Assembly (NCBI GenBank): GCA_024239055.1
Contig: JANBVJ010000001.1
Span: 257,277-297,123, forward strand
Direction of reading: 5' to 3'
DNA from: Patescibacteria group bacterium
Lineage (GTDB): Bacteria > Patescibacteriota > Minisyncoccia > Minisyncoccales > UBA10102
DNA length: 39,847 bases
The notes beneath the pieces were generated by a model. That model saw only the letters and a list, made by a program, of their open reading frames with translations, had not been told where the DNA came from and did no database searches. Shown here one piece after another: positions 19,086 to 29,247 of the stretch (position 1 is the stretch's first letter; the number at the start of each line of letters is the position of its first letter). Made by a program: the position numbers and the translations under genes.

Positions 19086-19650
19086 AGGAACCTGGCAGCA
19101 GCTCAGCTCCAATCTTCTCTAAAAGTAACGGAAAAGTCTGAAATCCTGACTGTGCCTGAAAATGTTCTCCTCCTTTTACTAAAGTTACGTTAACCCCTAG
19201 ATTCTTTGCAAGTTCTTCCGCTCTCCCTAAGGGGATATAAGGGTCGTTATCGGAATGAATTACGGAAAAATGCTTACAATTTTGTTTTATCTTTTTCCAA
19301 TCAAAATCTCTTTCAGCAAAATCATCAAGATTTGGCTCCCCTTCCGCTTTAAGATGTCCTGAAAATCCTGCAACCAAGAAAGTTGCCCGAGCACTTACCT
19401 CCCACTGATTCAAAACATTTAGTATAAATGGTACTCCAAGACTATGACCCACAATAATGGAATCTGATAGGTGTTCTTTCATTGGACGAAGAGTATCCAA
19501 CCAATTCTGAAGAGTCTGTTTATCTTCTTCAATAGGAAACTGTGGTAAGAAAACCTGCAATTCTTTTTCTTCCAGTTTTTCTTTCAACCACGGATACCAA
19601 TGAGTATCTTTACTTCCAGAAGAACCGTGAATAATAAATGCTGTTCTCAT
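19084..19650 (-). CDS. RBBP9/YdeN-like serine hydrolase
   Basis: FIIHGSSGSKDTHWYPWLKEKLE, VGHSLGVPFIL, HSDNDPYIP, GGEHF. Confidence 0.82.
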   Translation of the reverse strand: MRTAFIIHGSSGSKDTHWYPWLKEKLEEKELQVFLPQFPIEEDKQTLQNWLDTLRPMKEHLSDSIIVGHSLGVPFILNVLNQWEVSARATFLVAGFSGHLKAEGEPNLDDFAERDFDWKKIKQNCKHFSVIHSDNDPYIPLGRAEELAKNLGVNVTLVKGGEHFQAQSGFQTFPLLLEKIGAELLPGS

Positions 19651-19662
19651 ACACTTTATGAT

Positions 19663-20238
19663 TCAGTACTCTTCATTTTCTACTTCTTTTGGAAATAATA
19701 ATTGAAATGGATAACCTACATAGTTCCTGTTTATTTTCCCGCAGCCAATATCTTTAAGAAATGCAACCATTTCTTCTGTAATCTTTTTAGGATCTACATT
19801 TTCATCCTTACCTTTGTACTCAATTTCTACAAAATCTCCAAGTCCTTTTATCGTATCTAATGCAATCTCATAATCTTCATGCATCCATGTTTTCCTTAAT
19901 TTATCAACTATAACGATTGATTTAAAATTAAGAACGTCTAGTATCTTCTTTAATTTACTTAAATCCCCTATCTCCGTCTCATATTCGTCAGCATAGTTGC
20001 TTTTTCCATCTTCTTCATAGTGCCAGTTCTTATAATTTATTGAGTATGTACCGCCTGAATCTCTTAGCCGTATCCACTCTTTTATTGGACGAACCTCAAT
20101 AAAATTACGATGAGCCGGAGAAAAATACTCATCTACTTGATGTTTTTCCGATTGAAAGTCAGCATTCTTTTCCAAAAACTCAATGAGTGGTTTACTGTTC
20201 TCAATCCTAACTTGTATTTCAATTTCAATATCAGACAT
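19663..20238 (-). CDS. CYTH-domain protein (class IV adenylate cyclase-like)
   Basis: IEIEIQVRIENSKPLIEFLEKNA...WIRLRDSGGTYSINYK...DYEIALDTIKGLGDFVEIEYKG. Confidence 0.82.
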   Translation of the reverse strand: MSDIEIEIQVRIENSKPLIEFLEKNADFQSEKHQVDEYFSPAHRNFIEVRPIKEWIRLRDSGGTYSINYKNWHYEEDGKSNYADEYETEIGDLSKLKKILDVLNFKSIVIVDKLRKTWMHEDYEIALDTIKGLGDFVEIEYKGKDENVDPKKITEEMVAFLKDIGCGKINRNYVGYPFQLLFPKEVENEEY

Positions 20239-20249
20239 ATATCTTACTA

Positions 20250-20340
20250 TACCAAAAAACCGCCCTTATGGCGATATTTTGTTTTTGTGGACTACATCGG
20301 ATTTAGTTGGAACCAGATTATAGAGGAATTGTTGGCTTGG
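20250..20340 (-). repeat. cassette repeat R2
   Basis: taccaaaaaaccgcccttatggcgatattttgtttttgtggactacatcggatttagttggaaccagatta. Confidence 0.8.
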
Positions 20341-20393
20341 AAGGGTTACGCAGACTTAGAGAACAGGACCTAAATCTTAAACACATTACTGAC

Positions 20394-21017
20394 TCACAAA
20401 TTATCTAATACTGAGGGTAATTCAGATAACCCATCATCCCCACTAAAATGCCCTTTGCCAGTTTCAATTATAATTTTTGCATTGAGTTCCTTCTCAAATA
20501 ACTCTTTATTCTCTTCAAATGGAACAAGAGGATCGTCTTCCGAAAAGATACAAGTGAAGCTTTCTGCGGCGTTCTTTATTCTTCTAAAATCTATAGAAGT
20601 TTCTATCCAGGGTCTTGCAATAGATTTAGATTCTTCATCTGACATCGCTTCTAAAGTAAGAGTCATCCAAGGAGCAACAAGAACGACACTCCCTACTTTA
20701 CTATACGATAAAGATTTTTCTCTATATTTCTTCCCCACAGCCTCAAAATATGGGAGCTTCTGACTAATGGATTCTAAATATCGTAGCACAGTCTGACAAC
20801 CTACGCTGTGTCCAACAAAATGTGTATTTTCATCTGGGTACTTTATTTCATCTTTAAGTAACCCAACCCAGTCCACAATAGTTGGGTTCTCTGGATGGGG
20901 CATTGTAAAAATAGATACCTCAAAATCTCTACTCTCTAATTCCTGTTTTAGCCAAGGAAACCATCCCTCTTCTGGATAGCCATCCCACCCGTGAACAACA
21001 TAAACTCTTTGCTTCAT
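20394..21017 (-). CDS. RBBP9-like alpha/beta hydrolase
   Basis: VYVVHGWDGYPEEGWFPWLKQELE, GHSVGCQTVL, FSEDDPLVP, GKGHF; start at MKQRVY, 8 nt after TACAGT. Confidence 0.8.
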   Translation of the reverse strand: MKQRVYVVHGWDGYPEEGWFPWLKQELESRDFEVSIFTMPHPENPTIVDWVGLLKDEIKYPDENTHFVGHSVGCQTVLRYLESISQKLPYFEAVGKKYREKSLSYSKVGSVVLVAPWMTLTLEAMSDEESKSIARPWIETSIDFRRIKNAAESFTCIFSEDDPLVPFEENKELFEKELNAKIIIETGKGHFSGDDGLSELPSVLDNL

Positions 21018-21029
21018 ATAATCACACTG

Positions 21030-21105
21030 TACCAAAAAATCGCCTGCTTGGCGATTCTCTGGTGTTTGTGACCAAATCGGAATCTGTTGGAACCAATTAG
21101 TAAAA
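21030..21105 (-). repeat. cassette repeat R3 (divergent)
   Basis: gtaccaaaaaatcgcctgcttggcgattctctggtgtttgtgaccaaatcggaatctgttggaaccaatta. Confidence 0.65.
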
Positions 21106-21133
21106 TCTCTTAAAGAATACGATGAACTAATGT

Positions 21134-21487
21134 CTATTTCTTCACAATGTTGTTCTCAGAATCCTTATGGTCATATTTCACAAGGATTTCATCCTTTACC
21201 ATATTGAATGCCTCCTCGACATCAACATCAAGTTGATTTGCGAGACGGCAGAGTCCAAAAAACAAATCTCCAATACCATCTACAAAAATATCTTTATTCT
21301 GTTTAACAAATTGAATCCTTTCCTCCTCTGATTTATATCTCAGGTGCTGTGACATTTCTATAAGTTCCTCGTGTAAATGATCGAACTTATCAACATTAGG
21401 AATATCTTTCCATGCGTTACGTTCAGCAAAAAACTGCACAAGAGCCTGTGATTCTTTCATTGTCTCTATTGTTTTCTTTACATCCAT
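21134..21487 (-). CDS. MazG-like nucleotide pyrophosphohydrolase family protein
   Basis: FFAERNAWKDIPNVDKFDHLHEELIEMSQHLRY...DIFVDGIGDLFFGLCRLANQLDVDVEEAF. Confidence 0.65.
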   Translation of the reverse strand: MDVKKTIETMKESQALVQFFAERNAWKDIPNVDKFDHLHEELIEMSQHLRYKSEEERIQFVKQNKDIFVDGIGDLFFGLCRLANQLDVDVEEAFNMVKDEILVKYDHKDSENNIVKK

Positions 21488-21509
21488 AAAACTATCTTAC
21501 CAAAAAACT

Positions 21510-21929
21510 TTACTCGCCAAGAAATCTTTTAAAAGCCTGATACTCTTCCATATCACAAAAGTCACTTCTCTTGAGTCGATCATCTACAGATGCCCAAAAG
21601 TAGCTGCTGTGCTCTGGAGAAAGTTTGATACTCCCTGATATGTACTTCCCCTCATATACAATAACAAACACTGGGACTTTACGATTAGCAGATTTACGAT
21701 AGTGAGCAGCAATGGGTTTCCCAATTTTATACTTCACTTTACTCCCCAATTCTTCTTTTACCTCCCGGATCAATATTTTCTCAAGCGGAATATCACCTTC
21801 AATGTTATCAATACGGCCACCCGGTAAATCCAAATGGTCGTCTTTTGTATTTCTCAAAAATAAAAACTTCTTATCTCTTTCCAAAAGTATTTTTAAGGAG
21901 ACCTGGTACTTTTCAAAATCACGGTTCAT
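21510..21929 (-). CDS. NUDIX hydrolase
   Basis: Nudix box GGRIDNIEGDIPLEKILIREVKEELG; start at MNRDFEKY, 7 nt after TAGAAT. Confidence 0.9.
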   Translation of the reverse strand: MNRDFEKYQVSLKILLERDKKFLFLRNTKDDHLDLPGGRIDNIEGDIPLEKILIREVKEELGSKVKYKIGKPIAAHYRKSANRKVPVFVIVYEGKYISGSIKLSPEHSSYFWASVDDRLKRSDFCDMEEYQAFKRFLGE

Positions 21930-21936
21930 CTTTATC

Positions 21937-22045
21937 ATTCTACCAAAAAACCGCCATTATGGCGATATTTTGTTTTTGTGGACCAAATCGGATTCAGTTG
22001 GAACCAGATTATTGCAGAGCTACAACTCTTCCAAGATCTTGGTTC
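21937..22045 (-). repeat. cassette repeat R4
   Basis: ctaccaaaaaaccgccattatggcgatattttgtttttgtggaccaaatcggattcagttggaaccagattatt. Confidence 0.8.
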
Positions 22046-22117
22046 TTTCACTTATACATAAATTACCTTATCAAAAAAGCAAAGGAATCTTTCTTTTCGC
22101 ATTGGAGTGATAGAATT

Positions 22118-22429
22118 TTAAAAAGAGTCAATCATACTTACTCCAAAAGAAACAGGAACAATATTCCTTGGTGGATCAGGAATACTTGGATTTTCTGGAG
22201 CTGTTTTTGGTGTTCGAGAAACTGGAGAAAGAGCAAATCTATCCCTTATTATAAATTTATTCATATCTTTATCATTAGCTATAACTCCTCGAAAATTTCC
22301 TTCGGAATCCCAAACTGTATTACCGTCAACCCAACCTAAATAAACGCCATCTCTTGAAAACACAAAACCACCCTCGATAAACCCCAAGTAATTTCCGTTT
22401 GTTTTGAATATAAATATTATATTACCCAT
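22118..22429 (-). CDS. small beta-repeat protein, 4-fold beta-flower-like
   Basis: YLGFIEGGFVFSRDGVYLGWVDGNTVWDSEGNFRGVI repeats; overlaps the protease gene by 8 nt. Confidence 0.55.
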   Translation of the reverse strand: MGNIIFIFKTNGNYLGFIEGGFVFSRDGVYLGWVDGNTVWDSEGNFRGVIANDKDMNKFIIRDRFALSPVSRTPKTAPENPSIPDPPRNIVPVSFGVSMIDSF

Positions 22430-23105
22430 TCTTTTCTTCTTCTAAAGTTTTATGCTCAGGAATATAAGAAGCTGGTACTGCATATCCAACGCCAAGTTGC
22501 AGATTTCTTATCAGCGCGGTGTAAATTTCGACAACATCTACTCCGTGTAGGGATAATGCACCAAACTCCATATCTTCTACCTTTTTTAAAATTTTACCCC
22601 TCTCTCTTCCTGTCGCATTAACAACACCTATTACCTCGCCATCTGAATTCATTAAAGGACATCCACTGTTTCCAAGATTAACCGTGCCATCGATAAGATA
22701 TGTAACTACTCCTACTGCATCTTTAGTTATAGCAGAGAGTATGCCTTGATGAGTTATAGGAATTTTAGAATTTAGTGGATACCCAGAAAATACCACTGGC
22801 ATTCCTTCTTTAACTACCGAAACATCCGCAAGTATAAGTGGTTCTATTGTATCATCTTCAAATTTTAAAAGGGCAAGATCGTGCTCATCATCTCGAACTA
22901 CTACTTTTGCATTAATATATTCCCCTTCTGGAAACTTAATGAGAAGAGACTCAGCTCCTCTAACTACGTGATTACAAGTAACTAAAACTCCTTTTTTAGA
23001 AAATACAAAACCTGTACCAGTTCCAGAACTTTTTCCTTTTTTGTTTATAGTAACAACGAGTGCAATACTTGACCTTGTCTTATTTACGGCATTGGAGCAA
23101 TCCAT
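22422..23105 (-). CDS. trypsin-like (S1C) serine protease domain protein
   Basis: GTGFVFSKKGVLVTCNHVV (His), DEHDLALLKF (Asp), NLGNSGCPLMNSDGEVIGV (Ser). Confidence 0.88.
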   Translation of the reverse strand: MDCSNAVNKTRSSIALVVTINKKGKSSGTGTGFVFSKKGVLVTCNHVVRGAESLLIKFPEGEYINAKVVVRDDEHDLALLKFEDDTIEPLILADVSVVKEGMPVVFSGYPLNSKIPITHQGILSAITKDAVGVVTYLIDGTVNLGNSGCPLMNSDGEVIGVVNATGRERGKILKKVEDMEFGALSLHGVDVVEIYTALIRNLQLGVGYAVPASYIPEHKTLEEEKNG

Positions 23106-23170
23106 ATTTTATACTAACTCATAGTATAATATTATTCAACAATTTCCTCTGTCTATTATAAAAGAGATCA

Positions 23171-23208
23171 TACCAAAAAACCGCCCTAATGGCGATCTTT
23201 TGTATTTG
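23171..23208 (-). terminator. terminator after tRNA-Ala, same unit as in cassette repeats
   Basis: taccaaaaaaccgccctaatggcgatcttttg; minus strand CGCC-ATTAG-GGCG-GTTTTTT. Confidence 0.7.
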
Positions 23209-23282
23209 TGGACCTGATCGGATTCGAACCGATGACCCCTTCATTGCAAATGAAGTGCTCTAGCCAGCTGAGCTACAGGCCC
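23209..23282 (-). tRNA. tRNA-Ala(TGC), CCA not encoded
   Basis: GGGCCTGTAGCTCAGCTGGCTAGAGCACTTCATTTGCAATGAAGGGGTCATCGGTTCGAATCCGATCAGGTCCA. Confidence 0.95.
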
Positions 23283-23340
23283 CTTCTCTCACATCGTGCG
23301 CACTTTGTGAGACGTGGCCGTACTTTTCACACCAGTACGG

Positions 23341-23417
23341 TGGTGGGCGTGGAAGGACTCGAACCTTCGACCTCATTCTTATCAGGAATGCGCTCTAACC
23401 AGCTGAGCTACACGCCC
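23341..23417 (-). tRNA. tRNA-Ile(GAT), CCA encoded
   Basis: GGGCGTGTAGCTCAGCTGGTTAGAGCGCATTCCTGATAAGAATGAGGTCGAAGGTTCGAGTCCTTCCACGCCCACCA. Confidence 0.95.
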
Positions 23418-23507
23418 CAAAAAAGAACTATAAGGGATTATACAAGAAAACAAACCCTTCGTAAAGGGTTGGTTTCCGTTGATTCCTAAAAGTTGTTTCA
23501 ATTCTAG

Positions 23508-25090
<1,583 letters not shown>

Positions 25091-25285
25091 AAATAAATAG
25101 AATTGAAACAACTCTTAAAAATCAACACTAGTGTGTATATTAAGTTTTCAAATAACTATCTCATCTGATTCTATCTCTCAAAACAACTCTCCAAGACATT
25201 CAAATAAACACCTTGGAGAGTGGTCTTCTAAAGAAGATTGAATATCGTTTTTTTTACATAGGTTTGTTAAATAAGCTTAATTATC

Positions 25286-25325
25286 CATGTATTAATCATT
25301 ATATACATCACAGCACCCTTGTCAA
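25286..25325 (-). promoter_or_regulatory. promoter of the 16S-tRNAIle-tRNAAla unit
   Basis: CTTGACA-AGGGTGCTGTGATGTA-TATAAT (16-bp spacer), just downstream of tRNA-Thr. Confidence 0.75.
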
Positions 25326-25333
25326 GAAATATA

Positions 25334-25408
25334 TGGAGCCAGCGGACGGATTTGAACCGACGACCTACTGTTTACAAAACAGTTGCTCTGCCACTGAGCT
25401 ACGCTGGC
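25334..25408 (-). tRNA. tRNA-Thr(TGT), CCA encoded
   Basis: GCCAGCGTAGCTCAGTGGCAGAGCAACTGTTTTGTAAACAGTAGGTCGTCGGTTCAAATCCGTCCGCTGGCTCCA. Confidence 0.95.
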
Positions 25409-25768
25409 CTACTTTTCTTCCTTTTGAGACTTCTTTCCCTCACGAAGTTGACTCCAATAAGCATCTTTGAATCTACCTTCTTTCTCTTTTGAACGCTCAC
25501 GCAGATTCTCCAACCACGCTGATGTTTTGTTATCTGTCTTGAGAGCCAATACTCTGGTCTTGCTCAAGGCCTTCTGGAGCAACTTCTCTGGCTTTAATGG
25601 CTGCAGCTTCTCTGAATTTGCAAGAGTATCTGTTGCATCAGATATTACTTCTCTTAATCCCCAGTCATCTTTGGGAAGTTCGCGGAGCCGGGAAAGTTTT
25701 GGAAGAACAATACCAAGAATACCTATAAAGCTTACTGCAAGTATAAAAGATGAAACAGGAATAACCAT
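25409..25768 (-). CDS. hypothetical protein with N-terminal TM segment
   Basis: ORF of 119 aa filling the gap between tsf and tRNA-Thr. Confidence 0.6.
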   Translation of the reverse strand: MVIPVSSFILAVSFIGILGIVLPKLSRLRELPKDDWGLREVISDATDTLANSEKLQPLKPEKLLQKALSKTRVLALKTDNKTSAWLENLRERSKEKEGRFKDAYWSQLREGKKSQKEEK

Positions 25769-26217
25769 TAGATTTCAAAGCGTGTAAACTGCTGAACTAC
25801 AATGTTCTCACCTAACTTTGCCACCGCTTCATCAACCAAATCTTTCATCTTCTTTGAGGTGTCTTTAATGTAGTCTTGCGCCATTAACTCTTTTACATCC
25901 TCCGGATCCATAGAAGCTATCTGCATGGCAATCTCGTGAGCCAGATATTTAAAGTCTTTTGCGCGGGCCACAAAGTCGGTTTCTGACCTTAGTTCTAAAA
26001 GTACTCCGACCTTGCCAGTAGAATGAATGTATGCTTCCACAATCCCATCTCCTGCTACGCGAGAGCTTTTCTTTCTTGCAACTTTCTTTCCAAGCTTACG
26101 AAGAACCTCTTTTGCCTTCTCTATATCGCCTCCAGCCTCTTTTAAGGCTTTTGCGCATTCAGCATACGAGATACTCGTAGCTTCTCTTAACTCTTTTACT
26201 TTATCTAAATCTGCCAT
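25768..26217 (-). CDS. tsf: elongation factor Ts, short form
   Basis: VKELREATSISYAECAKALKEAGGDIEKAKEVLRKLG; LELRSETDFVAR; 149 aa. Confidence 0.93.
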   Translation of the reverse strand: MADLDKVKELREATSISYAECAKALKEAGGDIEKAKEVLRKLGKKVARKKSSRVAGDGIVEAYIHSTGKVGVLLELRSETDFVARAKDFKYLAHEIAMQIASMDPEDVKELMAQDYIKDTSKKMKDLVDEAVAKLGENIVVQQFTRFEI

Positions 26218-26218
26218 G

Positions 26219-26962
26219 CTATTCTTTTTCTTCTTTTTTTTCTTCTTTTGGTTTTATACTTCCCAACTTTTCTTTGATTTGGTCAGCAACATACTTAAGA
26301 GCCAAAATTGCGTCATCATTTGCAGGAATTGCCTCATCCACAATATTGGGATCTATGTTTGTATCAACCAAGCCAAAGGTAGGAATTCCTTTTCTCTTTG
26401 CCTCGCTGGCAGCTAACGCATTCCAATCTACGTCAAAGATGAATACAGCATCTGGAAGCTTTTCCAAACTCTTAATCCCACCAAACTTGGTATCTAATTT
26501 TGATAATTCCTTATCAAAACGGGCTCTGTCTTTCTTTGTAAGCTCCTTGTATTTTTCTCCCGTTTTTTTCTCTTCAAGTTCTTTCAATCTTTCTACGCGC
26601 TTTGTAATGATATCAAAATTCGTGAGCATTCCTCCAATCCATCTTTCTGAAACATAAGGAAAGTTTAACTCTTCAGCCAGTGCTTTTACAATATCCTTTA
26701 CCTGCACCTTTGTACCAACTAAAAGAATTACCTTCCCCTCTTCTCTCAATGTAACAAGTGCCTCTAAAACCTCATTAAGCCTTGCTTTACTTTTTTCCAG
26801 GTCAATAATGTGGATAGTGTTTCTAACTCCCTCAATAAACGGGAGCATATTTGGGTGTGTTTTTGAGGTCTTATGCCCAAAATGCAAACCCACCTCCATC
26901 ATCTCTTTAATCTGAGGGTCTAGGGAAAGTTCTGTAGTTTTTGGTTTAGTATCTACTGCCAT
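26219..26962 (-). CDS. rpsB: 30S ribosomal protein S2
   Basis: MMEVGLHFGHKTSKTHPNMLPFI, IIDLEKS, ERWIGGMLTNFDII; start moved to MAVDTKPK, 8 nt after TAGAGT. Confidence 0.95.
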   Translation of the reverse strand: MAVDTKPKTTELSLDPQIKEMMEVGLHFGHKTSKTHPNMLPFIEGVRNTIHIIDLEKSKARLNEVLEALVTLREEGKVILLVGTKVQVKDIVKALAEELNFPYVSERWIGGMLTNFDIITKRVERLKELEEKKTGEKYKELTKKDRARFDKELSKLDTKFGGIKSLEKLPDAVFIFDVDWNALAASEAKRKGIPTFGLVDTNIDPNIVDEAIPANDDAILALKYVADQIKEKLGSIKPKEEKKEEKE

Positions 26963-26970
26963 ACAAAAAT

Positions 26971-26999
26971 ACTCTACCACTAAATAGATGAGGAATCAA
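26971..26999 (-). promoter_or_regulatory. rpsB promoter, leaderless configuration
   Basis: TTGATT-17-TAGAGT-ATTTTTGT-ATG. Confidence 0.7.
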
Positions 27000-27027
27000 G
27001 AACTAAACAATTATTAGAAACAAATCT

Positions 27028-27065
27028 ATAAAAAATGCCCCCAGCTTGCAATTCTGCGAAGCCAG
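27028..27065 (-). terminator. terminator after the 27092-27736 gene
   Basis: CCCTGGCTTCGCAGAATTGCAAGCTGGGGGCATTTTTTA. Confidence 0.6.
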
Positions 27066-27091
27066 GGACAAAGATTCCCAGAGACAAAGCT

Positions 27092-27736
27092 CTAGGAAAT
27101 AAGGGAGAACACACGGCAGCCTTTTTCATGCAAGGTTCGCTTTATGCTTAGTTGTGCATTCACGATCCAGCCGTCCCAATTCCAGTGGACAAGCACCTCA
27201 TAAAGCCTCCAATATTGATTCTGGATATAGAAGATATTACGCCGATTGTCGTCGTAAGTGAGGAGAATACCTTCTTCGCCATTCTTCTGGAGCTCCATGA
27301 GCGCGAATACCATGCCGAGTGTAGTCTCAGCATTTTTATCAAGCTTTTCCAAAATTGAATCGTTAGACCAAGCTGACTCCGTAAGTTCTGAGTAACGAAT
27401 CGTAGTCTCTGGCATTGGATCCTCAATCTTGTCAAGGAAGAATTCTGAGAAGTCGCTCATTATCCGAGGAATCATTACCGGGGTACTTCCTGGTACGAAT
27501 TTTTCTCGTACTATAAATGGCTCTATAGCCGCTGGGAGTGTGGCGATGCCGATGTGATCAAAAACCAGCGGGATGAGTCCAAGAAGCTTCCGGAAATCAT
27601 CTCGATTAACCACCTCAGTGTTTCCATCACGAAGATCGGCCAAGAGTCCAGATTTAACCAATGCCTGAATTTGCTCCCGAGGTGTATCTTTAAGTAACTC
27701 CAGAATCTTTCCTGCCTGCTTAAGGGTTGCATCCAT
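27092..27736 (-). CDS. hypothetical protein (214 aa) preceded by a canonical Shine-Dalgarno
   Basis: AAAGGAGGACTTGCAATG start context; composition differs from neighbours. Confidence 0.75.
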   Translation of the reverse strand: MDATLKQAGKILELLKDTPREQIQALVKSGLLADLRDGNTEVVNRDDFRKLLGLIPLVFDHIGIATLPAAIEPFIVREKFVPGSTPVMIPRIMSDFSEFFLDKIEDPMPETTIRYSELTESAWSNDSILEKLDKNAETTLGMVFALMELQKNGEEGILLTYDDNRRNIFYIQNQYWRLYEVLVHWNWDGWIVNAQLSIKRTLHEKGCRVFSLIS

Positions 27737-27860
27737 TGCAAGTCCTCCTTTTTTTTGGGTGTCGCCTTTCAGCGGACCCTTATTAAGTGCTCACGCAGCC
27801 CAATTTAGACCTGCTGCGTTCATACTACCTTTATCAAAATTTCTTCATTCCGTCAAATAG

Positions 27861-27889
27861 TTGATTACCATTAAAGAACATGGTAAGGT
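27861..27889 (+). promoter_or_regulatory. rpmE promoter, leaderless configuration
   Basis: TTGATT-17-TAAGGT-ATTTCAT-ATG. Confidence 0.65.
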
Positions 27890-27896
27890 ATTTCAT

Positions 27897-28124
27897 ATGA
27901 AAAAGGATATTCATCCAACATATTTTCCCAAGGCAAAAGTGAAGTGTGCATGCGGAAACACTTTTGAGATGGGAGCTACAAAAGAACTTATTGAGATTGA
28001 GGTATGTTCCACATGCCATCCTTTCTATTCTGGAGGAGCAAGAAACTTAGATAAGGTAGGCCAGGTACAGAAGTTCCAAAAACGAATGGAGCAAGCGCAA
28101 AAATCAAAGAAAAAGAAGTCATAA
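27897..28124 (+). CDS. rpmE: 50S ribosomal protein L31
   Basis: [46 protein letters not shown]; start trimmed from 27861. Confidence 0.95.
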   Translation: MKKDIHPTYFPKAKVKCACGNTFEMGATKELIEIEVCSTCHPFYSGGARNLDKVGQVQKFQKRMEQAQKSKKKKS

Positions 28125-28125
28125 A

Positions 28126-29154
28126 ATGGAATTAAAAGAAGCCAGAAAAGAATTTAATACTCTCACAGAACAGCTCGGAGACCCCGAGCTGCTTTCAAAC
28201 TGGAAAAAGTTTCAAGATATATCAAAACGGCGTGGATATTTAGAAAAGATAGTAAAGAAAGCAGAAGAACTGGAAGAGTTGAACCAGAAACTTGAGGAAT
28301 CAAAGCAGATTATTTCGGCAAACGAAGACGCAGAACTACTTTCTATGGCAGAGCAAGAGTTAACCTCATTAACGGATAAACAAAAACAGGCAGAAAAAGA
28401 ATTAGAGATATTGCTAAAAGGAGAAAATGAATCCCCTTCTTCCTTAATTATGGAAATACGTCCTGGAACTGGAGGTGAAGAAGCAGCTCTCTTTGCCTCA
28501 AACCTCTATACTATGTATCTCAGATATTCGGAAAATCAGGGATGGAAGACAACCATATTAAACCTTTCCAACACCGAATTAGGAGGAATAAAAGAAGTTT
28601 CCTTTGAGATTAAGGGAAAAGAGGCTTTCGCAAAACTCCATAATGAAGCTGGAGTACACAGAGTACAAAGAATACCAGAAACAGAAAAACAGGGACGAAT
28701 TCATACGTCTACCGCTTCCGTAGCCGTGCTTCCTGTGGCTCAAAAAAAGCAGATAGAAATAAAGACAGACGATATTGAAATTGATACATACCGGGCTTCT
28801 GGAAAAGGAGGGCAGAACGTAAACAAAAGAGAGACTGCAATTAGAATAACCCACAAACCATCAGGCATTGTGGTGACCTGCCAAACAGAGAGAAATCAAC
28901 TAAAGAATAAGGAAAATGCTTTAAATATTCTATCTGCAAGACTTTTAGAACAACAGGAGTCAGATACATCTTCTCAAGTTGCATCACAAAGAAAATCCCA
29001 AATTGGAAGTGCTGAAAGATCTGAGAAAATAAGAACATATAATTACCCTCAAGATCGCATCACCGACCACAGAATAAAGAAATCATGGCACGGTATGGAA
29101 CAGATACTTGGAGGAGGCTTAGACGACATCGTAAAAGAACTTGCGAAAGTATAA
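28126..29154 (+). CDS. prfA: peptide chain release factor 1
   Basis: [53 protein letters not shown] (GGQ), [12 protein letters not shown]. Confidence 0.95.
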   Translation: MELKEARKEFNTLTEQLGDPELLSNWKKFQDISKRRGYLEKIVKKAEELEELNQKLEESKQIISANEDAELLSMAEQELTSLTDKQKQAEKELEILLKGENESPSSLIMEIRPGTGGEEAALFASNLYTMYLRYSENQGWKTTILNLSNTELGGIKEVSFEIKGKEAFAKLHNEAGVHRVQRIPETEKQGRIHTSTASVAVLPVAQKKQIEIKTDDIEIDTYRASGKGGQNVNKRETAIRITHKPSGIVVTCQTERNQLKNKENALNILSARLLEQQESDTSSQVASQRKSQIGSAERSEKIRTYNYPQDRITDHRIKKSWHGMEQILGGGLDDIVKELAKV

Positions 29155-29247
29155 AGAACCAGGTAAGTTAAACAAACTCATTTGATTTTTTGAAAAACCT
29201 TGGTACAATAATTTTGCTCTTTTCAAACTGAAGTTAAGGAAAGATAC

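Noticed and set aside
23208-23489. 93-aa + ORF (MDLIGFEPMTPSLQMKCSSQL...)
   Set aside because: Classic artefact of translating antisense to tRNA-Ala and tRNA-Ile.
25213-25470. 85-aa + ORF (GFEPTTYCLQNSCSATELRWP)
   Set aside because: Artefact antisense to tRNA-Thr.
25768-26217. EF-Ts as a truncated pseudogene
   Set aside because: The 149-aa form keeps the UBA-like N-terminus and TDFVAR motif and is in frame; short EF-Ts forms exist in other bacteria.
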